Shown here: positions 1 through 10,086 of the stretch, piece by piece
Numbering within the stretch: position 1 is the first letter of the stretch
Layout: each line of letters begins with the position of its first letter
Assembly: GCF_001056295.1 (NCBI RefSeq)
Contig: NZ_JVMD01000024.1
Location: forward strand, 1-64,000
Origin: Corynebacterium halotolerans
GTDB lineage: Bacteria > Actinomycetota > Actinomycetes > Mycobacteriales > Mycobacteriaceae
DNA length: 64,000 bases
Reading direction: 5' to 3'
Program-made: the position numbers and the translations under genes
The notes under the pieces: model-generated
What the model was told of the DNA's origin: nothing
The model's database searches: none
What the model saw: the letters and a program-made list of their open reading frames with translations, nothing else

Positions 1-3000
1 CGGCATTCAACGCGATGCCGGAGGGCCTCTGGAAGGCGGCGCGGACTTCTCTGATCCAATGGCTGCGGGAGCACCCAGAGCGGGCCGACCATTACCTTGA
101 GGTCAACCCGGCGAACCTCGACGTAGAGAACTGGCTGGAGTTCCTGGAGGAATGCGGCATTTGGGAACGCCTCGTCGCCGACGACGCGGCATACCTGGCG
201 TGGACGCGGGCGAACCTCGAAAACGAAAAGAGCTTCGGATTGAGGGAGTTCAGTCCGCGGTTTCTGAAGGCCATCGAAGCGCAGGGCACGAAGCTGGCCG
301 GCACTCGTATCGGCGCGGGATTCAGCTCGATCCCCATCGAGTATCTCGACGCTCTGGCAGCCGGCGGAGTGACGTGGGTTCAGCCGGAGTACAGGTACGC
401 CCCGGAATTGAAGTGGCGCGCATGGGCGCAGCAGGAACGGCGCAGCCGCGACCTCACGGCGCTGCTCGCCGACCCGCAGCTTGGTCCGCTGGCCCACAAC
501 GGCCTCACATCCGAGTTCATCGGCGAGAATCTTGATCTCTTCCTGGAAATCGACGGCGGCAGGCGGATCGTCGAACGGCGCCTGCGCGACCTGGCCGATG
601 GTCAATCGGGGGGCCGCTCGACGTTGCCGGTGGTCGCGTACCGGTTCGCGGAAGACATTCGGCACCTCACCGATCCACGGCTCGCGGAGCTCGATTCCGG
701 TGCGATGGAAACCCTGATGCGATTCGATCCCGCAGAATCTCTGGCGGCCAATATCCGGGCCGGCGTCCTCGCGGAAATGACCCTGCCGGAGGTCGAGGAG
801 GCCGCGCGGCGCCTTTCCGACGTGCGAAAGGACGAGTCGTCGGTGCGGGTCATCTGCTCGCACCCGAGGTTCGTGGTGCTGTGCGGGGACCGATTCGAGG
901 TCGTCGGAGGAGGCGAGACCGCGGTGGCGGGCCAGCTGCCCGTCCATGCCGACAATGTCACGTTCGCGCTGGCAATCAACGAAGATGTCGCCTTCTTTCA
1001 CCGGCCCACGAACGGCTGGGAACCGCACGTGTACTGGCATGGCGGTACATCCGCGAAAATCCCCGGGTACTTCCGCGACTCCGAAGGCACGTCGCTGGCG
1101 ATCGACGGCGGCAGGCTCACTGCGACTGGGATGGTGTCCAAGGAAGCTCCCATAACCGGGGCTCCTTGGGGAGCCTATTTCGCGGTGTCCGCCGACGGTT
1201 CGCGGATCCTTGCCCGGCTCTACTCCTGGATGCAGGAGTGGGACCGTGAATCGGGTTCGTTCCTCGATTCCACGGTCAATGCACGCGATCTGCCGGGCAT
1301 TCTGGGCATCGGCCCCGTGCCCGACGGCGCCACCGTGCGATTCGCGCGGACCTACCCGGAGTTTCCGGGGTCGGCGGACAGTCCGGCCGGTGTTGCCGGC
1401 GGGCGGCATTACACGCTGGCCTACAAGATCGACGGTGAATATGGTGCGATCACTCCTCTCGGCGATCACCGATGCGTGCGTCCATTTCCCGCCTATTCCG
1501 GTAAGGTGCGTCCAATCGACGGCGCTATCGAGCGTCCGGGTGGGGGGCGGTGGCTGACCGACGACATGAAACTCGTCGACGCCGACACCGGTGGGCTTAT
1601 CAGCCGGCACAATGGCATCCTCGACGATCTGCCGCCGTCGGCGTTCCACCAGCTCAGGTGCAGGTCTGCGGAGGCAAGTTCGGCCATGCGCGCCTTCACT
1701 GCCGATTCCGCGGGACGTTTGCTCGATTCGCTCATCCCCGATACTGGCCGGAAGCTCGATGTCGATGGGGTTGAGGTTTCGGTGACTCACGAGGCGTGGA
1801 ACGACGGCCCGGAAAAGCGGACCAAGTCCGATCGATCGATCAACGCGCAAGCCGGGACCGCCGCGTGGGAGACCGCGTCGGAGCTTTTGGGCACGGATGA
1901 TCCAGTGCTCCTGACGGCGGTGATCGAGCTCGCCGCCGACGCCGCGGAGCTCGACCGCAGATTCCGTGCACTTGCCGACGGCCGTGATCGGCCGGAATCC
2001 CGGTACGCCATGTCGAAGCAGGCGGCGTGGATGCTCAAGGAAATCTCCGGCACCATGGATCTGAGTGCTTCCCACGAAGTACTTTCCACTGCATTGGCAT
2101 CGTTGGCGGCTGAATTGCGGTCGCCGGGTTCGGTTCCGGCGGCCGAGGCGCCGACGACCGGCGGGGTGGTCAGCCTCATCGGCAACGAGAAGACCGTGCT
2201 GGCCTTGTTGTCCGCGCCGGCCCTGGACCGGGGAACCGTTCGGGAGGTCACCGGTGTGCTCCGCACGATGGTGCACGACGGCGTGCTGTGCGGACGGTGG
2301 CGCGCGCACCGGGAAGAGGGCCCGGGCGTTGGCTGGAGCTGGAAGGACGGCGCCCTTTTCGCGGAGACAGTGGAGTATCCCTTTCCGGAAGCGTGGTGGG
2401 TCGTCGCGCCCGCGGAAAGCCGGGACGCCGGCGATGACCAGGATGCCGGCGATGACCGGGATGCCGACGATGACCGCATGGAGGCGGACGAATTCCTGGC
2501 CGCGCTCGATGCCCTCGATGCACGGGACGAGGTTGTCCCGGACTTCTCCGACCGTGTGGAGGCATTGGCCGCGGGCACCAATCTGTCCGAGGGAGTGGCG
2601 GCGTTCCTGATCGGCGGAGTCTGGACGAGGTCGGTCGCGGAGGAGCTTGAACAAGAGAAACGCAAGAAGGCGCATCGGGTTGCGTTGGGCGTGAAGGCAG
2701 CCGAGTTCGACCGTGCGCGGTCGGACCTCAAAGCCATGCCCTGGTCCCTCATCACATCGATGTCGCGCGCCGGAGTGCCGGGTGGGGACATCGCCCGCAT
2801 GATCGCCGAAGGCCCGGATGTCGAGGCCATGGCGGAGGTGTGGAAACGCGAGACCGGTGACTTGGGATACAGGTTCTCCGACACCGAGCGCGAGGCGCTG
2901 CTGCGTACCCTCCCGAAGGATGAGTCTCGCTTCCTGTCGGAGCTCCTCGTGCCCTTCCGGTTCGATCCGGAAACAGGGAACTTTCCGGACCGTTACGTTG

Positions 3001-3737
3001 CGCCGCTGTTGACTCTGGCCTCGCTACGGCATCGCCACGACCCGATCAGGACCTTCCTGCGCGCCCAATTCGAGGCCATCGCGAAATTCGCGGAAACGGC
3101 GAGGGGCTATTCGTACGTCGAGGGCGAGCTCGGGGGCGACTACTCGGAGGTCGCGGAATACGCCCGATATCAGGTGCGCAGGGTGCTTACGGAGGGGCAC
3201 CTGGACGAGCTTTTGGCCGACCTCGAGATCGTCGAACCCTCCGATGGTGCGGATGCGGCCGCGCAGGGTCATCCGATGGATCCGCTTGTGTCGGCGCCGG
3301 AGACCGTGTCGGCGGTGATGGAGGCTTTGGGTCTTGACGAGGATGCCGCCCGGTACTTCCTGCAGGTCCTGGCGTTGGCCACGCCGACGGACGGAAACAT
3401 CCGGGAGTGGAACGGGTGGCGGAAGAAGAACATCGATGCCGCCGCGTCGATGTTGGTGGACAAGGGGCTGCTCGTCGAGGCGAAGCGTGCGGGTGCCGGC
3501 CGCTCCAGGTTCTTGGCAGGTGGGTGGCTTGATCCGTCGCCGGGCGAGAAGGGCATGGAGGTGTGGAAGGCACCGCTGTATCTGTTGTGGCGGGATGTGA
3601 AGATGCGCCCCGTGGTGCCGACGTGCCCTCCGTTGGTGCCGGTGCCGCAATTGTTCGCCGACGCATGGGAGCGCTTCGGCTCCGGCGACGTGCCCGGCTA
3701 CGAGGAATTGACGACGACCCGCTACCGGCGTCGGTAG
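1..3737 (+). CDS. Giant protein of unknown function, 5'-truncated by the window (paralog 1)
   Basis: The reading frame is open from the first base of the window, so the N-terminus is missing and the ATG at 15 is probably internal. The visible part has about 1,244 residues. It aligns along its whole length with the next gene, starting roughly 290 residues into that protein. Visible layout: an alpha-rich region (about 1-250), a beta-rich region (about 270-560) with repeated short strands and a YWHGG motif that could be propeller-like, a long helical region, and a C-terminal wHTH-like block (NGWRKK, then DKGLLVEAKRAGAGR). An acidic DAGDD/DADDD repeat lies near residue 805. There are no transmembrane segments or NTPase motifs. 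From memory, similar large actinobacterial proteins are encoded beside MoxR-type AAA+ and vWA genes, but no such partner is visible here. Function unknown. Confidence 0.85.
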   Translation, partial: AFNAMPEGLWKAARTSLIQWLREHPERADHYLEVNPANLDVENWLEFLEECGIWERLVADDAAYLAWTRANLENEKSFGLREFSPRFLKAIEAQGTKLAGTRIGAGFSSIPIEYLDALAAGGVTWVQPEYRYAPELKWRAWAQQERRSRDLTALLADPQLGPLAHNGLTSEFIGENLDLFLEIDGGRRIVERRLRDLADGQSGGRSTLPVVAYRFAEDIRHLTDPRLAELDSGAMETLMRFDPAESLAANIRAGVLAEMTLPEVEEAARRLSDVRKDESSVRVICSHPRFVVLCGDRFEVVGGGETAVAGQLPVHADNVTFALAINEDVAFFHRPTNGWEPHVYWHGGTSAKIPGYFRDSEGTSLAIDGGRLTATGMVSKEAPITGAPWGAYFAVSADGSRILARLYSWMQEWDRESGSFLDSTVNARDLPGILGIGPVPDGATVRFARTYPEFPGSADSPAGVAGGRHYTLAYKIDGEYGAITPLGDHRCVRPFPAYSGKVRPIDGAIERPGGGRWLTDDMKLVDADTGGLISRHNGILDDLPPSAFHQLRCRSAEASSAMRAFTADSAGRLLDSLIPDTGRKLDVDGVEVSVTHEAWNDGPEKRTKSDRSINAQAGTAAWETASELLGTDDPVLLTAVIELAADAAELDRRFRALADGRDRPESRYAMSKQAAWMLKEISGTMDLSASHEVLSTALASLAAELRSPGSVPAAEAPTTGGVVSLIGNEKTVLALLSAPALDRGTVREVTGVLRTMVHDGVLCGRWRAHREEGPGVGWSWKDGALFAETVEYPFPEAWWVVAPAESRDAGDDQDAGDDRDADDDRMEADEFLAALDALDARDEVVPDFSDRVEALAAGTNLSEGVAAFLIGGVWTRSVAEELEQEKRKKAHRVALGVKAAEFDRARSDLKAMPWSLITSMSRAGVPGGDIARMIAEGPDVEAMAEVWKRETGDLGYRFSDTEREALLRTLPKDESRFLSELLVPFRFDPETGNFPDRYVAPLLTLASLRHRHDPIRTFLRAQFEAIAKFAETARGYSYVEGELGGDYSEVAEYARYQVRRVLTEGHLDELLADLEIVEPSDGADAAAQGHPMDPLVSAPETVSAVMEALGLDEDAARYFLQVLALATPTDGNIREWNGWRKKNIDAAASMLVDKGLLVEAKRAGAGRSRFLAGGWLDPSPGEKGMEVWKAPLYLLWRDVKMRPVVPTCPPLVPVPQLFADAWERFGSGDVPGYEELTTTRYRRR

Positions 3738-3792
3738 CGTGCGACTGCCGCCGTCGGTGGGCGTCGGCGGAGGGATGAGGTGTTTTCGGATC

Positions 3793-6700
3793 ATGGGGAT
3801 CGGACCGGTTTACGCGGTGAACGACGCGACGGGCGCAGGCGATAGCCGCCTTCATGCGGTGAACGACGCGACCAGTGGGGGCGAGGACCTCCTTCACGCC
3901 GTGACCTTTACGAGGGAAGGGCGGGTCGTCGTCAAGCTGGTGCCGGAGGCGCTGGTGGAGGCGGAAACCGTCGCGCAGGCGACGGTGGGCTTCGAGGCGG
4001 GGTCGTCGCAGCCGGTGGGTCGGGTTCGCCAGCGGGCGATCGGATTCCCGGCGTGGCCGATAATCACGGATCCCGGCAACGCGCGCCACGCGCTGAATCT
4101 GGTGGGTGATCTGGAGTGGGCGCGTCGGCATGCGCGGACGAACCCGAAGAAGGTCGAGGAGCGCTTCGAGGGCCTTGTCGAGGGGCTGCGGGGGTCGGCG
4201 CCGCATTTCGTGCCGACCCTGTTGGAGGAGCTCGCGCGCATTTTCGTCGCGGCCGAGCGTGAGAAGCACGCTCGTCGATGGTTCGCCCTTGCCCGCGACA
4301 TCGAGCGCGCGCATGGGCTGCCGGTCGATGCCGATCGGCATGAGGCGGCGTTCCTCGAATTCGCGGCCGACGGCGTCGTCGGCGCGTCCGAGCTGACCCG
4401 GGAAGCCGGCGACGCGATGGAACGTTTCGACGATCCGTCCGAGGCGTTCGAGCACGTGCTGCGCCTCAACTGCGCCCGCATCCGCGCCGGACAGCCGCCC
4501 CACGCGAACTGCGCCCGCGACCTGCGGAAGGTCGGCGCCGCCGCGGGTATTTCGGCCGACGACGCCGACGACCGGCTTTTCGACGCCATCGTCGGCATGT
4601 CCGCCGTGGATTCGGCCCCACCCGGATTCTGGAAGACCACGCAGAAGTCGCTGGCGAGGTGGCTGCGCGCGAACCCCGGGCGCGCCGACCATTTCGTCGA
4701 GGTCAAGGCGGACTCATGGTCGCTGGACGAGTGGATCGGATTCCTCGAAGAATCAGGAGAGTGGGCACGGCTCGCGGCCGATCCGGATGCGCTCCAGGCG
4801 TGGATCCGGGAAGTGGTCGACCGCGGTGGCTTCCCTCTGCTGGCGATCGTCAGCCCGCGATTCGTGGCCGCGATCGAAAGCCTGGGCACCAAGTTGCGCG
4901 GCACCCGCGTGTCCGCGAGATTCAGCGATTTGGCGGTCGATCACGTCGACGTCCTGACCGCGGCCGGCGTCGAGTGGGACGGCGAATCTCAATTGAGGTT
5001 TGATCGCAGTCTGCGGTGGCGGGATTGGGCGAGATCCGGGGTGCGCACCCGGGACCTGGCGGCGTTGATCGACGATCCGGTGCTCGCCAATCTGGTCGAC
5101 GATGTGGTGCCGTCGTGGGTGCTGGGCGACGATCCGGGGCATTTTGCGGGCACCGAGAGCGGGCGGCGGCTCATCGGCCGCAGGCTCCGCGAGGTGGCCC
5201 GCGCCTTGGAGGTCGACATCGCTTCCCCGGCTATTCTGGCGCACCTCCACGACAACCACGTCCGGCATCTTCTGGATCCGCGCCTGACCGGCGTCGACCC
5301 CGAGGCGGCGGCCGCTCTGCGGTCCTTTGACCCGGCCGAGACGCTGGCGGCGGCGATCAGGGTCGGCGTACTCGCCGAACTTGCTCTGCCCACGGTCGAG
5401 AAATCGGCGCACCGGCTGGCGGGCCCGGAAGGGCTGACGGACTGGCTGCACGGGCCGGACCAGATCAGGGTGTACGACTCCAGCCCGCTGTTGATCGTCG
5501 ATGACGGCATCCGTTTCGAGGTTCTCGATGGTGACGTGGTCGTCGACGAAGGCGAGATCCCGAGGGGCATCGGTCATATCGTCGGGGCGATGTCCGTCGG
5601 CTCCGATATCGCCTTCTTCACGTACGACCGAAGAGAATGGTTCACTTCCGTTCATTGGCACGGGGGAAGAAACGCTTGGCTGGACGGTCCCACGAACTTC
5701 CAGGAGGGAGTGACGGTCGAAACCGAAGATGGACGCATCACCGGTGGTGGCCTGCTCATCGCCGATGACATGACGGTCCCCGGGTACACCTTCGACCAGA
5801 TGGCATGCACCGCAGACAAGTCCAGGGTGTTCGCCCGCGTCGACGGTGCGATGAGGGAGTGGCTCCCGGAGAAGTGGGCGTTTTCCGAGGAGCCCGCCGA
5901 CGTCGACGCAATCCCGGGGATCCTCGGCATTGGGCCGATCCCCGCCGACGATGGAATCACGTACTGCATGGCGTATCCCACTCAGCCGGACTCCGTCGAC
6001 GGGCCCGCGGGCAGCGCCGGAGGGCTCCACTTCGCCATCGGGTACCGGCTCGGCGACGAGTGGGGAGTGACCACGCCGCTCGGTGATTTCCGCGCCCGCG
6101 AGCCGATTTCGACGGTCGTGCGGAGACCGGGCGGCGGACATTGGCTGATGGGCCCGGGTATGCGGTTGCGCAATCCCGACACGGGGGCCTACCTGACCCG
6201 GCGAAACGGCGTACTGGATTGTTTTCCCCCGTCCCTCGTGCACCGGATGCGCCCGCGGTCGCCGTGGGTAAGTGAACTGATGCGGACGTTCACCCGCGAA
6301 TCGGCGGCGGAATTGTTGTCGGCGATGTCCGGGAACGCCGAGCGCAAACACGATTCCAGAGATGTTCCCGCGGACCGGATGCCCTTCGATCAGCGCCGGC
6401 GCCGACCGCTCGGTTGGGGCAGGTCGCCGGACGCCTGGCCCGGTACGGCGGCGTGGGAGGCGGCGTCTCGGCTGCTAGGGACCTCCGATTTGATTCTGCT
6501 TCATGCCGTCATCGAACTCGCCGCCGATGTGGTCGCTCTGGACCGGATGGTCCGGCACCTGATTCCGGCCGGGGAGAGGTTCACGGTGTCCACCCGGGCG
6601 ATGTGCCTGCTCGGCGACCTTTCCGGTGATCGTTTGATCAGCGGAGGAACAAAGGACTTCGCGGAATCGGTGGGCGCGATTTCCGATGAGCTGGCGTCGC

Positions 6701-8502
6701 CGGGGACGTCCACCGGAAGGGACATCGACACGTCCGGGTTCGCCCGGCATATCGGCCACGAGCGGGGCCTGCTGGCATTGCTGGCGTCCCCCGCACTCGA
6801 TCCGGCCCTGGTCCGCGAGATTGGCGGATTTCTCCGCGAGCTGGTCGCGGCAGGAGTGCTGTGTTCGGGGTGGCGCGCTCACCTTCTTAAGGCTCCGAAG
6901 GGGAACCGCCGCCCGAACATGCAGAAGATGCAATGGGAAGAAGACGCGCTTTTCGCCGAACACATGGTCGACGACGCCGGCGCGTGGCGCTGCTACCTGG
7001 CCCGCGATGATTCGCGGTGGGCCGCCGAGCATGCGGCGACGCCCCGAGCGGCCAATGCAGCAGGGAATGCCGACGCCGGCGGAATGAACGCTGACGACTT
7101 TCTCGCGGACTTGGCCGTTCTGGAGGAACGGGCGGTGCACTCGAACCACGACGCGTCCGGTTCCGGCGCCGGTGAGGCGATGTGCAAGTCTCCGTGGTCG
7201 GTGCGGGGAAAGGCGGCGGAGCTGGCCGCCGCGACGGATTTGTCGGAGGACGCGGCCGCGTACCTGTTCGGCGGCATCGCATCCCGTTCGAATGTCCTCG
7301 GCGAATTGGAGGAAGAGCAGCGGGAACGGACCGATGCGGTTCGCGAAGCGCTGGGCATGACGGCCGCCGCCTTCACGAGGGCACGCGACCGGGTACGGGC
7401 GCTCCCCTGGGCGACCATCCGGAACATGGCCATCGCGGGGTTGCCCGGCGGCGATGTCCGCCGCATGGCCGAAGAGGGCCCCGATGTCTCCGCGATGGCC
7501 GCGGTCTGGGCACGGGAGACCGGTGATCTTGGATTCCGGTTGTCCGAATTCGAGCGAGCGGCGATACGGCGGCCCCTGGACAAGGATCGGGCGGTGTTGT
7601 ACCCGGACGAAGTGCTCGACGAGCTTCTCCGGCCGTTCGACTTCGGGACCACCGACCCAGACTCGGTTGATCATTACGTTGCCCCGTTGCTGATCCTGGC
7701 GTCGCTGCGCCCGCCCGGTGACCCGGTCCGCCCCTTCATCGGGGAGCAGCTTCGCGCGATCGCCGAGCAGGCGCCGGCGTGCCGGGAACGACGGGCGCGG
7801 TACCTCTTCGGCGTCGAGCTCGGCGGTGATTTCGAGAACATCAACGGCCACCCGTCGCGGCAGACGCATCGGGTGCTGTTGGAGGGGCACCTGGACGAGT
7901 TGCTCGCGGACCTCGAAAGCGATCCGGCGGCCGCGCACTCGACGGTTGCGCAGTCGGCGACGGAGCAAGCGGCGGCATCGGAAAAGGCGCAGCCGGCCGC
8001 ACCCGCCTCGCCCGCCAAACGCGGCGCCGCGCCGAACCCGATGGACCCCGCGAACTCGGCCCCGGACACGGTGGCTGCGGCGATGGAGTCCCTCGACATC
8101 GACGAGAATGCGGCCCGCTACTTCCTGCAGATCCTGGCATTGGCGGACCCGTCCGACGCGAACGTCCGCGCGTGGAACGGGTGGCGCAAAAAGGACATCG
8201 ACGCAGCCGCCCGCGTGTTGGTGGACAAGGGTCTGCTCATCGAGGGCAGGCGCGCGGGCGCGGGCCGCACCCGCTTCCTGCCGGGTGGGTGGATGGAGCC
8301 CGGCCCGGGGGAGAAGACGATGGAGACGTGGAAGGCGCCCCTGCACCTGTTGTGGCGCGACGCCAAAGTCCGCCCCGTCGTGCCGACGTCCCCGCCCCTG
8401 GTGCCCATGCCCAGCCTGTACGCCCGCGCATGGGAGCGGTTCGCCGGCGGTGACGTCCCCGGCTACGGGGAATTGACCACCGAACGGTATCGGGGCCGGT
8501 AG
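3793..8502 (+). CDS. Giant protein of unknown function (paralog 2)
   Basis: About 1,569 residues, paralogous to the preceding gene, which ends 55 bases upstream, so the two are probably co-transcribed. This copy keeps the N-terminal third that the window edge removes from paralog 1: an alpha-helical section of about 300 residues (HFVPTLLEELARIF, NCARDLRKVGAAAGI). Then come the shared helical block, the beta-rich centre (VHWHGG), a second helical region and the wHTH-like tail (NGWRKKDIDAAARVLVDKGL). The linker before the tail is Ala/Glu/Pro-rich. The start is uncertain. ATG 3793 is used because an AGG lies upstream, but ATG 3775 and GTG 3739 are in frame. Just after the start an AVNDAT unit is repeated. 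It may be a third component of a MoxR-vWA type system, but that rests on memory of similar proteins. Confidence 0.85.
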   Translation: MGIGPVYAVNDATGAGDSRLHAVNDATSGGEDLLHAVTFTREGRVVVKLVPEALVEAETVAQATVGFEAGSSQPVGRVRQRAIGFPAWPIITDPGNARHALNLVGDLEWARRHARTNPKKVEERFEGLVEGLRGSAPHFVPTLLEELARIFVAAEREKHARRWFALARDIERAHGLPVDADRHEAAFLEFAADGVVGASELTREAGDAMERFDDPSEAFEHVLRLNCARIRAGQPPHANCARDLRKVGAAAGISADDADDRLFDAIVGMSAVDSAPPGFWKTTQKSLARWLRANPGRADHFVEVKADSWSLDEWIGFLEESGEWARLAADPDALQAWIREVVDRGGFPLLAIVSPRFVAAIESLGTKLRGTRVSARFSDLAVDHVDVLTAAGVEWDGESQLRFDRSLRWRDWARSGVRTRDLAALIDDPVLANLVDDVVPSWVLGDDPGHFAGTESGRRLIGRRLREVARALEVDIASPAILAHLHDNHVRHLLDPRLTGVDPEAAAALRSFDPAETLAAAIRVGVLAELALPTVEKSAHRLAGPEGLTDWLHGPDQIRVYDSSPLLIVDDGIRFEVLDGDVVVDEGEIPRGIGHIVGAMSVGSDIAFFTYDRREWFTSVHWHGGRNAWLDGPTNFQEGVTVETEDGRITGGGLLIADDMTVPGYTFDQMACTADKSRVFARVDGAMREWLPEKWAFSEEPADVDAIPGILGIGPIPADDGITYCMAYPTQPDSVDGPAGSAGGLHFAIGYRLGDEWGVTTPLGDFRAREPISTVVRRPGGGHWLMGPGMRLRNPDTGAYLTRRNGVLDCFPPSLVHRMRPRSPWVSELMRTFTRESAAELLSAMSGNAERKHDSRDVPADRMPFDQRRRRPLGWGRSPDAWPGTAAWEAASRLLGTSDLILLHAVIELAADVVALDRMVRHLIPAGERFTVSTRAMCLLGDLSGDRLISGGTKDFAESVGAISDELASPGTSTGRDIDTSGFARHIGHERGLLALLASPALDPALVREIGGFLRELVAAGVLCSGWRAHLLKAPKGNRRPNMQKMQWEEDALFAEHMVDDAGAWRCYLARDDSRWAAEHAATPRAANAAGNADAGGMNADDFLADLAVLEERAVHSNHDASGSGAGEAMCKSPWSVRGKAAELAAATDLSEDAAAYLFGGIASRSNVLGELEEEQRERTDAVREALGMTAAAFTRARDRVRALPWATIRNMAIAGLPGGDVRRMAEEGPDVSAMAAVWARETGDLGFRLSEFERAAIRRPLDKDRAVLYPDEVLDELLRPFDFGTTDPDSVDHYVAPLLILASLRPPGDPVRPFIGEQLRAIAEQAPACRERRARYLFGVELGGDFENINGHPSRQTHRVLLEGHLDELLADLESDPAAAHSTVAQSATEQAAASEKAQPAAPASPAKRGAAPNPMDPANSAPDTVAAAMESLDIDENAARYFLQILALADPSDANVRAWNGWRKKDIDAAARVLVDKGLLIEGRRAGAGRTRFLPGGWMEPGPGEKTMETWKAPLHLLWRDAKVRPVVPTSPPLVPMPSLYARAWERFAGGDVPGYGELTTERYRGR

Positions 8503-8520
8503 CCTCGGGGAAAGGTCTTC

Positions 8521-8554
8521 GGCTTCGCGACGGACACGGTGCCGTCGTCAAGCC
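8521..8554 (+). terminator. Hairpin after the giant paralog
   Basis: Inverted repeat GGCTT..CGACGG / CCGTCG..AAGCC starting 18 bases after the stop codon. The stem has one 2-base mismatch and is not followed by a T-run, so a terminator role is inferred only from its position. Each arm is a variant of the GCTTNNCGACGG motif that recurs across the window. Confidence 0.4.
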
Positions 8555-8619
8555 GGGGCCCGCTTGCCACCGCATGCGCCCGCCGCATGCACGCCACCGC
8601 CAGGAAAGAGGTACCGACG

Positions 8620-9132
8620 ATGCTCATGCCCCCGGAGAAATTCCGCGTGTACGGAAAGCTGCTCAAGGCCGCCGGTGAGCGGGTGCTCACCGATGACGAG
8701 ATCGCGGAGCTCAACGAGCTGATGGCGGGCGACGTGCGCGCCGGGGGCCTGGACGTGCACCTGGGTGCGTCGTACGTGGCCGTCGGCCCGCGCCTGATGA
8801 GCATGCGCGTGGAGATCGGTCCCGAGCATCTCCAACCATGGGGCGTCGCCAATGGTGGGGTGTACGCAACGATGGGCGAGTCCTGCGGTTCCATCGCCGG
8901 CTTCATCGCCGCGGGCGCCGACCGGCCCGTCGTCGGCGTGAACAACTCGACCGACTTCTACCGCTCCGCAGTCGCGGGGGATGCGATCATCTCCACGGCG
9001 TCGCCGGTGCATCTGGGCCGGACCTCGCAGGTGTGGGAGATCCGCCACACCCGCGAGGCCGACGGCAAGCTGCTGTCGCGCACCAACCTGCGGCTGGCGG
9101 TGCTGCCCGCGGGCCAGAACCCGGGGGAGTAG
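8620..9132 (+). CDS. PaaI/YdiI-type hotdog-fold thioesterase
   Basis: 170 residues when started at ATG 8620, which follows an AGGAAAGAG ribosome site at good spacing; the frame extends 27 codons further upstream without support. It has the hotdog thioesterase pattern: the central helix region 'QPWGVANGGVYATMGESCGSIAG' type sequence around residues 70-90 corresponds to the H/N-GG..A...E..a motif of the PaaI family, followed by N-N-S-T-D-F-Y in the next strand. Such enzymes hydrolyse aryl- or acyl-CoA esters, and the substrate cannot be told from sequence. Here N replaces the more common H before GG. It stands alone between a divergent-function upstream operon and the convergent pfl genes. Confidence 0.8.
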   Translation: MLMPPEKFRVYGKLLKAAGERVLTDDEIAELNELMAGDVRAGGLDVHLGASYVAVGPRLMSMRVEIGPEHLQPWGVANGGVYATMGESCGSIAGFIAAGADRPVVGVNNSTDFYRSAVAGDAIISTASPVHLGRTSQVWEIRHTREADGKLLSRTNLRLAVLPAGQNPGE

Positions 9133-9189
9133 GGGCCGGGGAGAAGCGCGCGGAGCGACGCACCCGGAAGGGCGCTTGGCGACGGCCCC

Positions 9190-10080
9190 TCAGTACGTGG
9201 TCAGCCCGCGCGCCCGGAACACGTCGCGGACCCGCTCCAGCGATTCCTTCGTCGGCGGGCGGACGTCGCCGAGCTCGTAGGTCATGCCCAGGTTCGCCCA
9301 CTTGTCGGCGCCCATGTTGTGGAAGGGCAGGACCTCCACCCGTTCGACGCAGTCGGCCCAGCGGGCGACGATGTCGGCGGTCGCCTCGACGTTCGCGGGA
9401 TCATCGGTGAGCCCGGGGACCAGCACGAACCGCACCCACATCTTCTTCCCGTGCGCGACCAGGCGCTCGCCGAACTCCAGCGTCGGCTTGAGCTGCCGGC
9501 CGGTCACGTTCTCGTAGGTCCCCGGCAGCCCCGATTTCACGTCGAGCAGGAACAGGTCGACGAGGTCCAGTTCCTCGCCGCTGAGCCTGTGGCCGAGGTT
9601 GCCCGACGTGTCCACCGCCGTGTGGATGCCGGCTTCCTTCGCCGCCGCCAGCACCCGTTTGACGAAGGCCGGCTGGAACAGCGGCTCGCCGCCGGAAATG
9701 GTCAGCCCGCCGCCCGAGGCACGGAAGACCGTGCGGTAGCGCTTCACCCGGGCGATGACGTCCTCGACGCGCTCGAGCGTGCCCTCCCGCAACTCCATCG
9801 TGTCCGGGTTGTGGCAGTACTTGCATCGCAGCGGGCAGCCCGACATGAACAGGGTCATGCGCGTGCCGGGACCGTCGACGGAGGTGACCAGCTCCCAGGA
9901 ATGGACCAGACCGATGTCGCCGGTGCGGCGGGCGTCGAAAAGCGCCCTGCGATTGTGCTCGGCGACGTCGTCGCCGGGCGCGGTGGGGTCGGGCACGCCG
10001 CCCAACCCCTGCGCGGCGCCGCGCACCCGCGGGCCCCGCGAGGGGGCGACGGTGACTTTCCGGTTCAGGCCGTCGGCCAT
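9190..10080 (-). CDS. pflA: Pyruvate formate-lyase activating enzyme (radical SAM)
   Basis: 296 residues. Cys82, Cys86 and Cys89 form the CxxxCxxC [4Fe-4S] site of radical-SAM enzymes, and VDGPGTR just before it is the typical activase signature. The enzyme cleaves S-adenosylmethionine to create the glycyl radical on pyruvate formate-lyase. It has about 50 extra N-terminal residues compared with E. coli PflA (246 residues). The start lies only 6 bases past the stop of the glycyl-radical gene, with no clear Shine-Dalgarno, so translation is probably coupled. It is the last gene of a pflB - glycyl radical subunit - pflA operon. Its substrate here should be the Gly in the separate small subunit. 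Confidence 0.93.
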   Translation of the reverse strand: MADGLNRKVTVAPSRGPRVRGAAQGLGGVPDPTAPGDDVAEHNRRALFDARRTGDIGLVHSWELVTSVDGPGTRMTLFMSGCPLRCKYCHNPDTMELREGTLERVEDVIARVKRYRTVFRASGGGLTISGGEPLFQPAFVKRVLAAAKEAGIHTAVDTSGNLGHRLSGEELDLVDLFLLDVKSGLPGTYENVTGRQLKPTLEFGERLVAHGKKMWVRFVLVPGLTDDPANVEATADIVARWADCVERVEVLPFHNMGADKWANLGMTYELGDVRPPTKESLERVRDVFRARGLTTY

Positions 10081-10086
10081 GGGCGC

